Shown: piece after piece, positions 5,167 through 11,636 of the stretch
Numbering within the stretch: position 1 is the first letter of the stretch
How the letters are laid out: each line of letters starts with the position of its first letter
DNA from: Candidatus Magasanikiibacteriota bacterium
GTDB taxonomy: Bacteria; Patescibacteriota; Patescibacteriia; Magasanikbacterales; GWA2-37-8
DNA length: 17,015 nucleotides
Assembly (NCBI GenBank): GCA_026396535.1
Contig: JAPLWP010000025.1
Span: forward strand, 1-17,015
Direction: 5' to 3'
Program-made: the position numbers and the translations under genes
Notes under the pieces: model-generated
What the model saw: the letters and a program-made list of their open reading frames with translations, nothing else
What the model was told of the DNA's origin: nothing
The model's database searches: none

Positions 5167-7920
5167 TTATGCCCCGTGACACTTCTTATATTTTTTTCCA
5201 CTTCCACACGGACACAAATCATTGCGTCCTACCTTATCCCCTTCTTCATTTTTAATTTTACCGGTATCAGCGATTTTATTTTCAGTTTCTGGACCACTAT
5301 ATACCAAATTCTTTTTCTCATTTTTTTCTTCAGCGATCTGGATACCAATATTTATTTTGAAAATATTATATACCACATCATGAGAAATCGCGGACAACAA
5401 ACTATTGAACATGTGGTAGGTCTCGCGTTTATATTCTACCAGAGGATCACGCTGACCATAGCCGCGCAGACCAATACCGGCACGTAGATAATCTACAGCG
5501 ACAAGATGATCAATCCATAGACCATCAGTAGCGCGTAAAAGAATTTGTTTTTCTATCTCAGCCTGAATTGCCTGATTATTAATTTTTTCTACTAATATTT
5601 TCTGATATTTTTCTTTGGCCAAATTGGTAAGCAACTCAATAATACGAGTACGCTCTTCTATTGCTTCCATTTTTTCTGTGCCATGTTCACCTAGTCCCAA
5701 TATTTTATTTTTTTCTTCTTCGGTCAAAGGGTAAATAGTACCTACACTATCTACAAGTTCTTTCATCTCCCAAACATTTTTATCTTCAGCGTTGGTATGG
5801 AAAGAAATAAGTTGTTCAATTTCATTTTCAGTCATTTCCAAAATCAAACCTTGCAAAGTTTTTTCACCTTCGGCCAATTGATTATTTTTTTGTTTTTCAA
5901 AAGTTTCCAAAATCTGACGACGGCGAGAGTAAATTACTTCGCGATGACGATTGAGCACGTCATCGTATTCGAGCAAATGCTTACGAGAATCAAAATGGAA
6001 TCCTTCTACTTTTTTCTGAGCGGATTCAATAATACGAGTGATAGAAGCCTGCTCTATCGGCATATCATCAGGCACGCGCAATGTCTGCATTACACTCTTG
6101 ATACGATCACCGGCAAAAATACGCATCAAATCATCGTCGGTAGAAAGATAAAATTGAGTTTCACCCGGATCCCCTTGGCGACCAGCGCGACCACGCAGCT
6201 GATTGTCGATACGACGACTTTCGTGACGCTCGGTACCAATCACAAACAAACCACCGTTGGAGCGAACTTTTTCGGCTTCTTCTTTTACTGGTGGATTGCC
6301 GCCTAAAATAATATCAACACCACGACCAGCCATGTTGGTAGCTATAGTCACTGCACCGGCATGACCGGCTTGAGCGATAATTTCACCTTCACGTTCGTGA
6401 TTTTTTGCATTCAAAATTTGATGTTTAATTCCTTCACGTTCCAAATATAAACTTAGAGCTTCGTTTTTTTCTACCGAAACAGTACCGATTAAAGTCGGCT
6501 GACCTTTGGCCTGTAATTCTTTTACAGTTTTGGCGATAGCTTGAAATTTAGCTTCTTCGGTTCGGTAAATTCTATCCGGATGATCGCTGCGCAAATTAGC
6601 GCGGTTGGTAGGAATTACCACCACTTCCAAATTATAAATTTTACCAAATTCTTCCGCTTCAGTAACAGCCGTACCGGTCATACCAGAAAGCTTGGTATAA
6701 AGACGGAAATAATTTTGAAAAGTAATCGTGGCCATAGTCTGGCTTTCGCGCTGAATCGCCACTTTTTCTTTGGCTTCTATCGCTTGATGCAAACCTTCGT
6801 TGTAGCGACGACCTACCATTTTGCGACCAGTGAATTCATCTACGATAATTACTTCACCATTTTCTACCACATAATCACGATCACGTTTGAAAAGCGCTTT
6901 GGCGCGCAAAGCCTGTTCGGTGTGGTGCACCATGCTCATCGAGCCATCGGCATAGATATTTTCTACACCCAATTTTTGTTCAATCTTGCGGATACCAGCT
7001 TCAGTCAATGTACTAGCGCGCATTTTTTCATCGACATTATAATCTACTTTTTCTTCCAAAGTATTTACGATATCAGAAAATTTATAATAAGTATCGGCCG
7101 CTTCTTCAGCCGGAGCAGAAATAATTAATGGAGTGCGAGCTTCATCAATCAAAATAGAATCGACTTCATCAACAATTGCAAAATAAAAAGGTCGCTGCGA
7201 CATCTCGGATAAATTACCCACCATGTTGTCGCGCAAATAATCAAAACCAAATTCATTGTTGGTACCATAAGTAATATCACAAGCATATGCTTCCTTACGG
7301 CTGCAATTTTCCAAATAATCGTATTCTACTTTGAAGGCACCGGTCGCATCACGCTCGGCATCAATACTGCCACCTTCGCTCATGGCGTCTTTGCCGTCAG
7401 CATCAGTGATTTTTAATTTATTTGGATTGTATTTGTATGATACGAGTTGCTGCTGAATAATACCAACGCTCAAACCTAGAGCATCATAAATCTGACTCAT
7501 CCAAACAGCGTCACGCTTGGCCAAATAATCATTAACAGTAACCAAGTGCACACCTTTGCCAGCCAACGCATTGAGATACACCGGCAGAGTCGCTACCAAA
7601 GTTTTACCTTCACCGGTACGCATTTCAGAAATTTGTCCGCGATGCAATACGATACCGCCGATCATCTGCACATCAAAATGACGCATGCCAGTGACACGAC
7701 GAGAAGTTTCGCGCACTACCGCAAATGCTTCCGGTAAAATATCATCAAGCGTTTCGCCTTTGGCTAGACGCTCTTTGAATTCAGTAGTTTTATTTTTAAG
7801 TTGTTCCAGCGACAAAGTTTGCAACTGAGTTTCAAAAGAATTTATTTTATCTACGATCGGATAAATCTCTTTTAATACTTTGGCATTTGGATCGCCGAAA
7901 ATTTTAGTAAGAAATGACAT
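5167..7920 (-). CDS. secA: Preprotein translocase ATPase SecA
   Basis: The 917-residue product is SecA, the cytosolic ATPase that drives preproteins through SecYEG. Landmarks in order: Walker A MRTGEGKT (100-107), VNDYLAKRDA (129-138), TYGTNNEFGFDYLRDNM (217-233), Walker B/DEAD region VDEVDSILIDEART (250-263), the preprotein-binding and second motor domains (LSGMTGTA, NMAGRGVDI, GRAGRQGDPG), the helical scaffold and wing domains, and a C-terminal zinc motif (C903, C905, C914, H915 in CPCGSGKKYKKCH) that in relatives binds SecB or ribosomes. About 50 residues (155-208) lie between GLSVGI and KEAYACDITYG, where E. coli SecA has about ten. The start ATG at 7920 fits the usual N-terminus (MSFLTKIFGDPNAK). 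The promoter is at 7964-7992 and the terminator at 5118-5150, so the gene appears monocistronic. Confidence 0.98.
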   Translation of the reverse strand: MSFLTKIFGDPNAKVLKEIYPIVDKINSFETQLQTLSLEQLKNKTTEFKERLAKGETLDDILPEAFAVVRETSRRVTGMRHFDVQMIGGIVLHRGQISEMRTGEGKTLVATLPVYLNALAGKGVHLVTVNDYLAKRDAVWMSQIYDALGLSVGIIQQQLVSYKYNPNKLKITDADGKDAMSEGGSIDAERDATGAFKVEYDYLENCSRKEAYACDITYGTNNEFGFDYLRDNMVGNLSEMSQRPFYFAIVDEVDSILIDEARTPLIISAPAEEAADTYYKFSDIVNTLEEKVDYNVDEKMRASTLTEAGIRKIEQKLGVENIYADGSMSMVHHTEQALRAKALFKRDRDYVVENGEVIIVDEFTGRKMVGRRYNEGLHQAIEAKEKVAIQRESQTMATITFQNYFRLYTKLSGMTGTAVTEAEEFGKIYNLEVVVIPTNRANLRSDHPDRIYRTEEAKFQAIAKTVKELQAKGQPTLIGTVSVEKNEALSLYLEREGIKHQILNAKNHEREGEIIAQAGHAGAVTIATNMAGRGVDIILGGNPPVKEEAEKVRSNGGLFVIGTERHESRRIDNQLRGRAGRQGDPGETQFYLSTDDDLMRIFAGDRIKSVMQTLRVPDDMPIEQASITRIIESAQKKVEGFHFDSRKHLLEYDDVLNRHREVIYSRRRQILETFEKQKNNQLAEGEKTLQGLILEMTENEIEQLISFHTNAEDKNVWEMKELVDSVGTIYPLTEEEKNKILGLGEHGTEKMEAIEERTRIIELLTNLAKEKYQKILVEKINNQAIQAEIEKQILLRATDGLWIDHLVAVDYLRAGIGLRGYGQRDPLVEYKRETYHMFNSLLSAISHDVVYNIFKINIGIQIAEEKNEKKNLVYSGPETENKIADTGKIKNEEGDKVGRNDLCPCGSGKKYKKCHGA

Positions 7921-7963
7921 ATAAAGCTAATTTAAAACAAAAACAGGAGTCTTTTGAGCTTTT

Positions 7964-7992
7964 ATATTACCACAAGGCGGGTGAAAAAACAA
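7964..7992 (-). promoter_or_regulatory. Promoter of secA
   Basis: On the minus strand the -35 is TTGTTT (7992-7987), the spacer is 17 bp and the -10 is TAATAT (7969-7964). The predicted leader is about 37 nt and has no Shine-Dalgarno sequence next to the ATG at 7920. It is divergent from the promoter at 8037-8065. Confidence 0.6.
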
Positions 7993-8036
7993 GACTATCT
8001 AAACAGATAATTTTTGGCTAATAATAGCGAAAATAC

Positions 8037-8065
8037 TTGACAAAAACTACCTTTTGTGCTATAAT
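8037..8065 (+). promoter_or_regulatory. Consensus sigma70-type promoter of the GC-rich gene 8194-8934
   Basis: TTGACA (8037-8042), a 17-bp spacer and TATAAT (8060-8065) match both consensus hexamers exactly. This is the strongest promoter in the window by match. The expected transcription start near 8072 gives a leader of about 120 nt that contains the hairpin at 8104-8138. Confidence 0.85.
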
Positions 8066-8103
8066 TCGCCAAATTCTCGTTCTTTTACAATAGTCCAAAA
8101 TTG

Positions 8104-8138
8104 GTTGGTAAGTAAATATAATGTATTTAGTTACCAAC
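8104..8138 (+). promoter_or_regulatory. Long AT-rich hairpin in the 5' leader of the GC-rich gene 8194-8934
   Basis: GTTGGTAA (8104-8111) and TAAATA (8113-8118) pair with TATTTA (8124-8129) and TTACCAAC (8131-8138). The result is 14 pairs with one central G-G mismatch and a 5-nt loop. A T-rich stretch (TTATTTTGGCTTTT) follows, so it could act as a leaky terminator or attenuator between the strong promoter and the coding region. Its function is not known. Confidence 0.6.
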
Positions 8139-8182
8139 TTATTTTGGCTTTTAGACATGTTGTCTACTTGCCCACCAAGCAT

Positions 8183-8188
8183 GGAGGG
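8183..8188 (+). promoter_or_regulatory. Strong Shine-Dalgarno site GGAGGG
   Basis: GGAGGG lies 5 nt before the ATG at 8194 and fixes that start. It stands out because resident genes in this window have AT-rich leaders without such a site. Confidence 0.8.
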
Positions 8189-8193
8189 AACCT

Positions 8194-8934
8194 ATGAAGA
8201 TTATCCTGACAATTGTGATCGTCCTGGCGTTCGCCTTGATGACCATCCGCCACATCGTTCAACGGAGGAAGAAAACCCTCGAGGAGATCTTGAAAGAACT
8301 GGGTGAACTGAGCTGGAAATGCCCGAAAGACGCACTTCTCAAGCTCGAAGAAATCCAGCCACACTCCGATCGACACGAAGTTCGACGCGTGGCTCGCCAC
8401 TACCTCACGGTGTGGTGTGCTGACCTGATGTCCGGTAATTTACCGTCGCTGCGGGACGCATTCGTTGCGAAAGAGAAATTCAAAAATGAAATGCTCGAGA
8501 TCAAGAAAACCTGCAAGGTATTTGGTCTCAATCACTCTGAAATTTCTCCTTTCAACGAAGGCGAGATTCTGATCGCGTACCTACAGTCTCATGTGGAGGT
8601 GCTCGAGAAAGCGCTCGAACACTACCCTGAAGCTGGCTGGCTTAACAGCTCGCCTGGCAACATCTTCAGCGCACTGATGGACTACGCCGATCATGCCTAC
8701 ACCCAGCACCACCTTGAAAAATGGCGGGGCTGGATTCGGTCGGCATATCTGCGACAAGCCCATCGACTGCTGCGCCGCCTGCACTCTCGCAAGTACTGGT
8801 CACCTGAGGACGCCGGCGTGGCCGTGGACAAAATCCTGACTCTTCTGGAAAACGCGAAAGCGAATCCAGAGGAAATCGCGACTACCGCCACAGAACTCAA
8901 CGAGCTTCGTCAGAATGCCAGGTACGGCACCTGA
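8194..8934 (+). CDS. Unrecognised GC-rich single-pass membrane protein, 246 aa
   Basis: The ATG at 8194 follows a good Shine-Dalgarno site, and the frame ends in TGA. No family is recognised. A hydrophobic N-terminal helix (about residues 3-18, ILTIVIVLAFALM) is followed by a basic stretch (RRKK, 24-27). This suggests a signal anchor with the remainder in the cytoplasm, though the lack of a clear cleavage site leaves topology open. Residues 28-246 look entirely alpha-helical, charged and rich in Leu, Glu, Arg and His (TLEEILKELGEL, AYLRQAHRLLRRLHSRKYW, ELNELRQNARYG), with no clear repeat or catalytic motif. A 120-base sample (8281-8400) is 54% GC, far above the neighbours. The unit has its own consensus promoter (8037-8065) and a terminator (9026-9058). 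It is divergent from secA and convergent with the hydrolase at 9060. Composition and the Shine-Dalgarno site suggest acquisition from another lineage. Confidence 0.78.
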   Translation: MKIILTIVIVLAFALMTIRHIVQRRKKTLEEILKELGELSWKCPKDALLKLEEIQPHSDRHEVRRVARHYLTVWCADLMSGNLPSLRDAFVAKEKFKNEMLEIKKTCKVFGLNHSEISPFNEGEILIAYLQSHVEVLEKALEHYPEAGWLNSSPGNIFSALMDYADHAYTQHHLEKWRGWIRSAYLRQAHRLLRRLHSRKYWSPEDAGVAVDKILTLLENAKANPEEIATTATELNELRQNARYGT

Positions 8935-9025
8935 GACACCATGTCATTTACCCGCACACCCACCAAAAAGGAGGTAGGATGTGCGGCCCTACCATTGCCG
9001 TCAAAATTTTTGTCGATAGTGGTAG
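8935..9025 (+). other. Structured 3' region with a Shine-Dalgarno site and a 21-codon mini-ORF
   Basis: AAGGAGG (8968-8974) lies 4 nt before an ATG at 8979 that opens 21 codons, ending with TAA (9042-9044) inside the terminator. The peptide starts MCGPTIAVKIF. CCGCACA (8952-8958) can pair with TGTGCGG (8980-8986), placing the ribosome site in the loop. Alternatively GGTAGG (8973-8978) can pair with CCTACC (8988-8993), or CTACCA (8989-8994) with TGGTAG (9020-9025). A real peptide gene is not established; it could be a remnant of the next gene in the source genome. Confidence 0.35.
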
Positions 9026-9058
9026 AAAAAAATTCTCCAAATAATGGAGAATTTTTTT
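9026..9058. terminator. Bidirectional terminator between convergent genes
   Basis: A perfect 13-bp stem (9026-9038 with 9046-9058) has a 7-nt loop; the core is ATTCTCC/GGAGAAT and the ends are an A-run and a T-run. It serves the GC-rich gene on the plus strand and the hydrolase at 9060-9803 on the minus strand, starting 1 nt after the latter's stop codon. Confidence 0.9.
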
Positions 9059-9059
9059 A

Positions 9060-9803
9060 TTAAATTTTAATTGTATCTCCATCAAATGCCGCAAAAGAAT
9101 TTTTGAAAATCTTACGCGCTCTTTTTTGAGCATCCAAACGCTTCGCGCGAGTATTAAATGAATTTGGTCCAAATTGAGTAAGATACATTTTTTTTACCCC
9201 CGCTTCTTTGGCCACCTTGGCCGCACCTTCGGGATCGGAATGTCCCCAGAAATCTCCGGGTACTTCTTTCCAATATCCAGATTCATGAATAAGAATATCG
9301 GCATTTCTGGCGAGTTCCACATCGTTGGCACAAGGATGAGTATCGGTGCAATAAGTAACAATTTTATTTTCTACATAAAAACGATATCCAAAATCTGTAT
9401 CAATATGCTGTAATGGTAAGCAATCAAATTTAATTGGCAAATTATATTTTCCGACTTTTACTTCTATTAAATTTACTTTATATCCCAATTCTTTTAGCGA
9501 AGCGGCATACGGATGATCGAAAATTGTGCTCATCATTTTTTTGAGTCCTTTGTGGCTGATAATTGTCAGCGGCTGTTTTAATTTCATTTTGGTCAAAGTA
9601 TGCAAACCACAAATATGATCAATATGAAAATGACTAAGAAATAAAAAAACCGGCTTGTCTTCTTTAATAAAATCCGAAGCTTTGGCAATACCAAACCCGG
9701 CATCCAAAATAATATAAGCCTCTTTGGTATCAATCAAAGCGCTAATCGTGTTGCCAGTACTGCTGTCATACCAACCGTTGGTTCCCAAAAAATGTATTTT
9801 CAT
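9060..9803 (-). CDS. Metallo-beta-lactamase-fold hydrolase, RNase Z/ElaC-like
   Basis: The 247-residue protein has the metal-binding core HFHIDH (H58, H60, D62, H63), then H133 (QHIDTDFGY), D154 (YCTDTHPC), HES at 173-175 and H188 in WGHSDPEGAAKVAKEAGVKK. The last part closely resembles the RNase Z segment GHSTA...A..A..AGVK. RNase Z then has LTHFSP, whose His is a zinc ligand; here it reads LTQFGP, with Gln at 210. This suggests a changed metal site or a different substrate, so the precise activity (tRNA 3' processing, other phosphodiesters) is left open. The exosite arm of canonical RNase Z is not obvious. The start ATG at 9803 is 15 nt after the stop of the transporter gene, so the two are probably co-transcribed. 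The protein is cytosolic, with no signal peptide. Confidence 0.85.
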   Translation of the reverse strand: MKIHFLGTNGWYDSSTGNTISALIDTKEAYIILDAGFGIAKASDFIKEDKPVFLFLSHFHIDHICGLHTLTKMKLKQPLTIISHKGLKKMMSTIFDHPYAASLKELGYKVNLIEVKVGKYNLPIKFDCLPLQHIDTDFGYRFYVENKIVTYCTDTHPCANDVELARNADILIHESGYWKEVPGDFWGHSDPEGAAKVAKEAGVKKMYLTQFGPNSFNTRAKRLDAQKRARKIFKNSFAAFDGDTIKI

Positions 9804-9818
9804 AACTGCTATTTAAAT

Positions 9819-11042
9819 TTAATTCACAAAAAGTAAATACAACAAACAAATATTCAGAACTACTATAATCGTAGCTATACCCCACGCCAAAATTTTGGCA
9901 AAAGAATTATTAGCAAATTCACCCAAATGTTTTTTACTACTAGTAAAATATACTAGAGGAAAAACAGCAAACGGCAATTGCAAACTAAGTATCACCTGGC
10001 TTAACACCAATAGTTTGGTAAGACTAGCAGTACCGTAAACTAAAATTGTGATTACAGCCGGAATAATCGCAATAAGCCTAGTAAGCAACCGGCGCACCCA
10101 TGGCGATAATCTAAAATTAATAAAACCCTCCATAATAATCTGCCCTGCTAGCGTGCTAGTCACCGTAGAATTTTGTCCAGAAGCGAGAAGTGCAACTGCA
10201 AACAAAACAGAGGCAGCGCCTGCTCCAAGCAATGGAGTGAGAAGTTGATAAGCCTGAGAAATTTCTCCGACATTATTTAACCCTCTAGTATAAAAAGTGG
10301 CGGCTGACACAATCATAATCGCCGCATTTATATAAAAAGCAAAGGACAAAGCGACAGTAGAATCCAAGGCAGAAAATTTTAGCGCTTCTCTTTTGCCAGC
10401 ATCAGTTTCTTCATAGGCTCTTGTTTGTACTATCGCTGAATGCAGATAGAGATTGTGCGGCATCACCGTCGCTCCCAAAATACCCACCGCAATATAGAGC
10501 ATTTCTTTATTGGTAAACAACTGGGTAGTGGGTATAAATCCGTGCAAAATAGCCACTATTGCCGGCTGAGAAAAAAACAATTCCAAACTGAATGATACCA
10601 AGATAGTAATAATAAGAGTGATCACTAGAGCTTCTAAATATCTAAATCCTTTATTTTGTAAAAGTAATAATATAAATACATCGCCGGCCGTAATGAGCAC
10701 ACCAATTGCCAAAGGAATTTTAAATAATAAATTCAAAGCAATCGCCGAGCCAATCACCTCGGCCAGATCGCACGCGATAATCATGATCTCCGCCATGACC
10801 CACAGAAAAAAAGAAACTTTTTTACCAAAATGTTCACGACAAATTTGTGCCAAATCATGTCCAGTCACAATCCCAAGCTTGGCTGACAAATATTGCAACA
10901 CCATCGCAAATAGACTGGAGAGCAATACAACAAATAAAAGTGCATAACCATATTTGGCGCCACCAATTAAATCAGTCGCCCAATTCCCCGGATCCATATA
11001 GCCTACGGCCACCAAATATCCCGGCCCGGAAAAAGCCAGCAT
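9819..11042 (-). CDS. mntH: NRAMP-family divalent metal transporter (MntH-like)
   Basis: The 407-residue, highly hydrophobic protein imports Mn2+ or Fe2+ in symport with protons in this family. The TM1 metal-site motif DPGNW is at 17-21, in the context PGYLVAVGYMDPGNW. The TM6 motif ATVMPHNLYLHSAI is at 191-204, so both halves of the metal site (Asp17, Asn20, Ala191, Met194) are kept. A later segment, GQNSTVTSTLAGQIIMEGF, is also typical. About 11 membrane helices are expected. The start at ATG 11042 gives a shorter cytoplasmic N-terminus than is common; in-frame codons upstream offer no other ATG, GTG or TTG nearby. The gene is divergent from the reductase gene at 11115, with 72 bp between. 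No convincing metal-regulator operator was seen. The hydrolase gene follows after 15 nt. Confidence 0.95.
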   Translation of the reverse strand: MLAFSGPGYLVAVGYMDPGNWATDLIGGAKYGYALLFVVLLSSLFAMVLQYLSAKLGIVTGHDLAQICREHFGKKVSFFLWVMAEIMIIACDLAEVIGSAIALNLLFKIPLAIGVLITAGDVFILLLLQNKGFRYLEALVITLIITILVSFSLELFFSQPAIVAILHGFIPTTQLFTNKEMLYIAVGILGATVMPHNLYLHSAIVQTRAYEETDAGKREALKFSALDSTVALSFAFYINAAIMIVSAATFYTRGLNNVGEISQAYQLLTPLLGAGAASVLFAVALLASGQNSTVTSTLAGQIIMEGFINFRLSPWVRRLLTRLIAIIPAVITILVYGTASLTKLLVLSQVILSLQLPFAVFPLVYFTSSKKHLGEFANNSFAKILAWGIATIIVVLNICLLYLLFVN

Positions 11043-11076
11043 CTTTCTATAACAACCAAAGGTTAATTAGTAAATA

Positions 11077-11105
11077 TTGGAAATTTTCTCTCTATATGTT
11101 AAAAT
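11077..11105 (+). promoter_or_regulatory. Promoter of the reductase/oxidoreductase pair, near-leaderless
   Basis: TTGGAA (11077-11082), a 17-bp spacer and TAAAAT (11100-11105), with TG at 11097-11098 making an extended -10. The predicted transcription start, about 11112, lies only 3 nt before the ATG at 11115. Confidence 0.6.
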
Positions 11106-11114
11106 TAAACCGCT

Positions 11115-11636
11115 ATGAAAAAACCAAATTATATTGCTATTGCGGCCACTACTATTGATGGTCGGATTGCCAAACACTCACGCCACTTTTCCAGCTGGAC
11201 TAGTAAAGAAGATAAAGATTTTTTGCACGCTATTTTGGATACATGTGACGTCATCTTGGTAGGACGCTCCACCTATGACATGGCCAAAAAGCCTTTATCC
11301 AAACGCAACTGTATTGTGCTCACTAGAGATACTGCAAATAAAAAAGATACACCTGGCCTTACTTATATTAATCCCACCAAAAAGTCTTTACCACAATTAA
11401 TTAAAAAGTGTGACTATAAAAAAATTGGGATTTTGGGCGGAGAACAAATTTATTCCTACTGTTTGGAAAAAAACTTATTAGATGAATTATTTCTCACCAT
11501 TGAACCAGTTTCATTTGGATTTGGATTATCTTTATTTAAAACCAAAAAATTAGCTCAGTGGAAATTAAAATCTATAAAAAAATTAAATAATAAAGGCACC
11601 ATACTCCTTCACTACCTCAAATCATATGGCAAATAA
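11115..11636 (+). CDS. RibD C-terminal/dihydrofolate reductase-like NADPH reductase
   Basis: The 173-residue protein has the fold markers of the RibD-C/DHFR-like family: IAIAATTIDGRIA (7-19), VILVGRSTYD (46-55, the NADPH-binding turn), IGILGGEQIYSYCL (104-117, the second glycine motif) and DELFLTIEPVSFGFGLSLF (123-141). Members reduce pteridine- or pyrimidine-type substrates with NADPH. In CPR genomes such genes are often annotated as 'dihydrofolate reductase family' without proof of substrate, and no neighbouring folate or riboflavin gene helps here. The 11-nt overlap with the following oxidoreductase gene points to coupled translation. The nearly leaderless transcript and lack of a Shine-Dalgarno site fit the rest of the window. 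Confidence 0.88.
   Translation: MKKPNYIAIAATTIDGRIAKHSRHFSSWTSKEDKDFLHAILDTCDVILVGRSTYDMAKKPLSKRNCIVLTRDTANKKDTPGLTYINPTKKSLPQLIKKCDYKKIGILGGEQIYSYCLEKNLLDELFLTIEPVSFGFGLSLFKTKKLAQWKLKSIKKLNNKGTILLHYLKSYGK

Noticed and set aside
4302..5255. Plus-strand open frame of 317 codons opposite the GC-rich gene
   Set aside because: High GC lengthens chance frames. It runs through two terminators and into the 3' end of secA. The minus-strand frame fits the promoter and terminator better, though the choice is less certain than elsewhere.
5079..8000. Identical 10-mer AAGACTATCT at 5079-5088 and 7991-8000, near both GC-rich genes
   Set aside because: Ten-base repeats are expected by chance many times in 17 kb, and it lies in promoter sequence, not at insertion junctions.
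8121..8306. Plus-strand frame starting in the hairpin loop at 8121
   Set aside because: It has no ribosome site and overlaps the gene at 8194 that has a strong one.
8952..8993. H-type pseudoknot formed by CCGCACA/TGTGCGG and GGTAGG/CCTACC
   Set aside because: Only one base would be left to cross a 7-bp stem, so both helices cannot form together; they are reported as alternatives.
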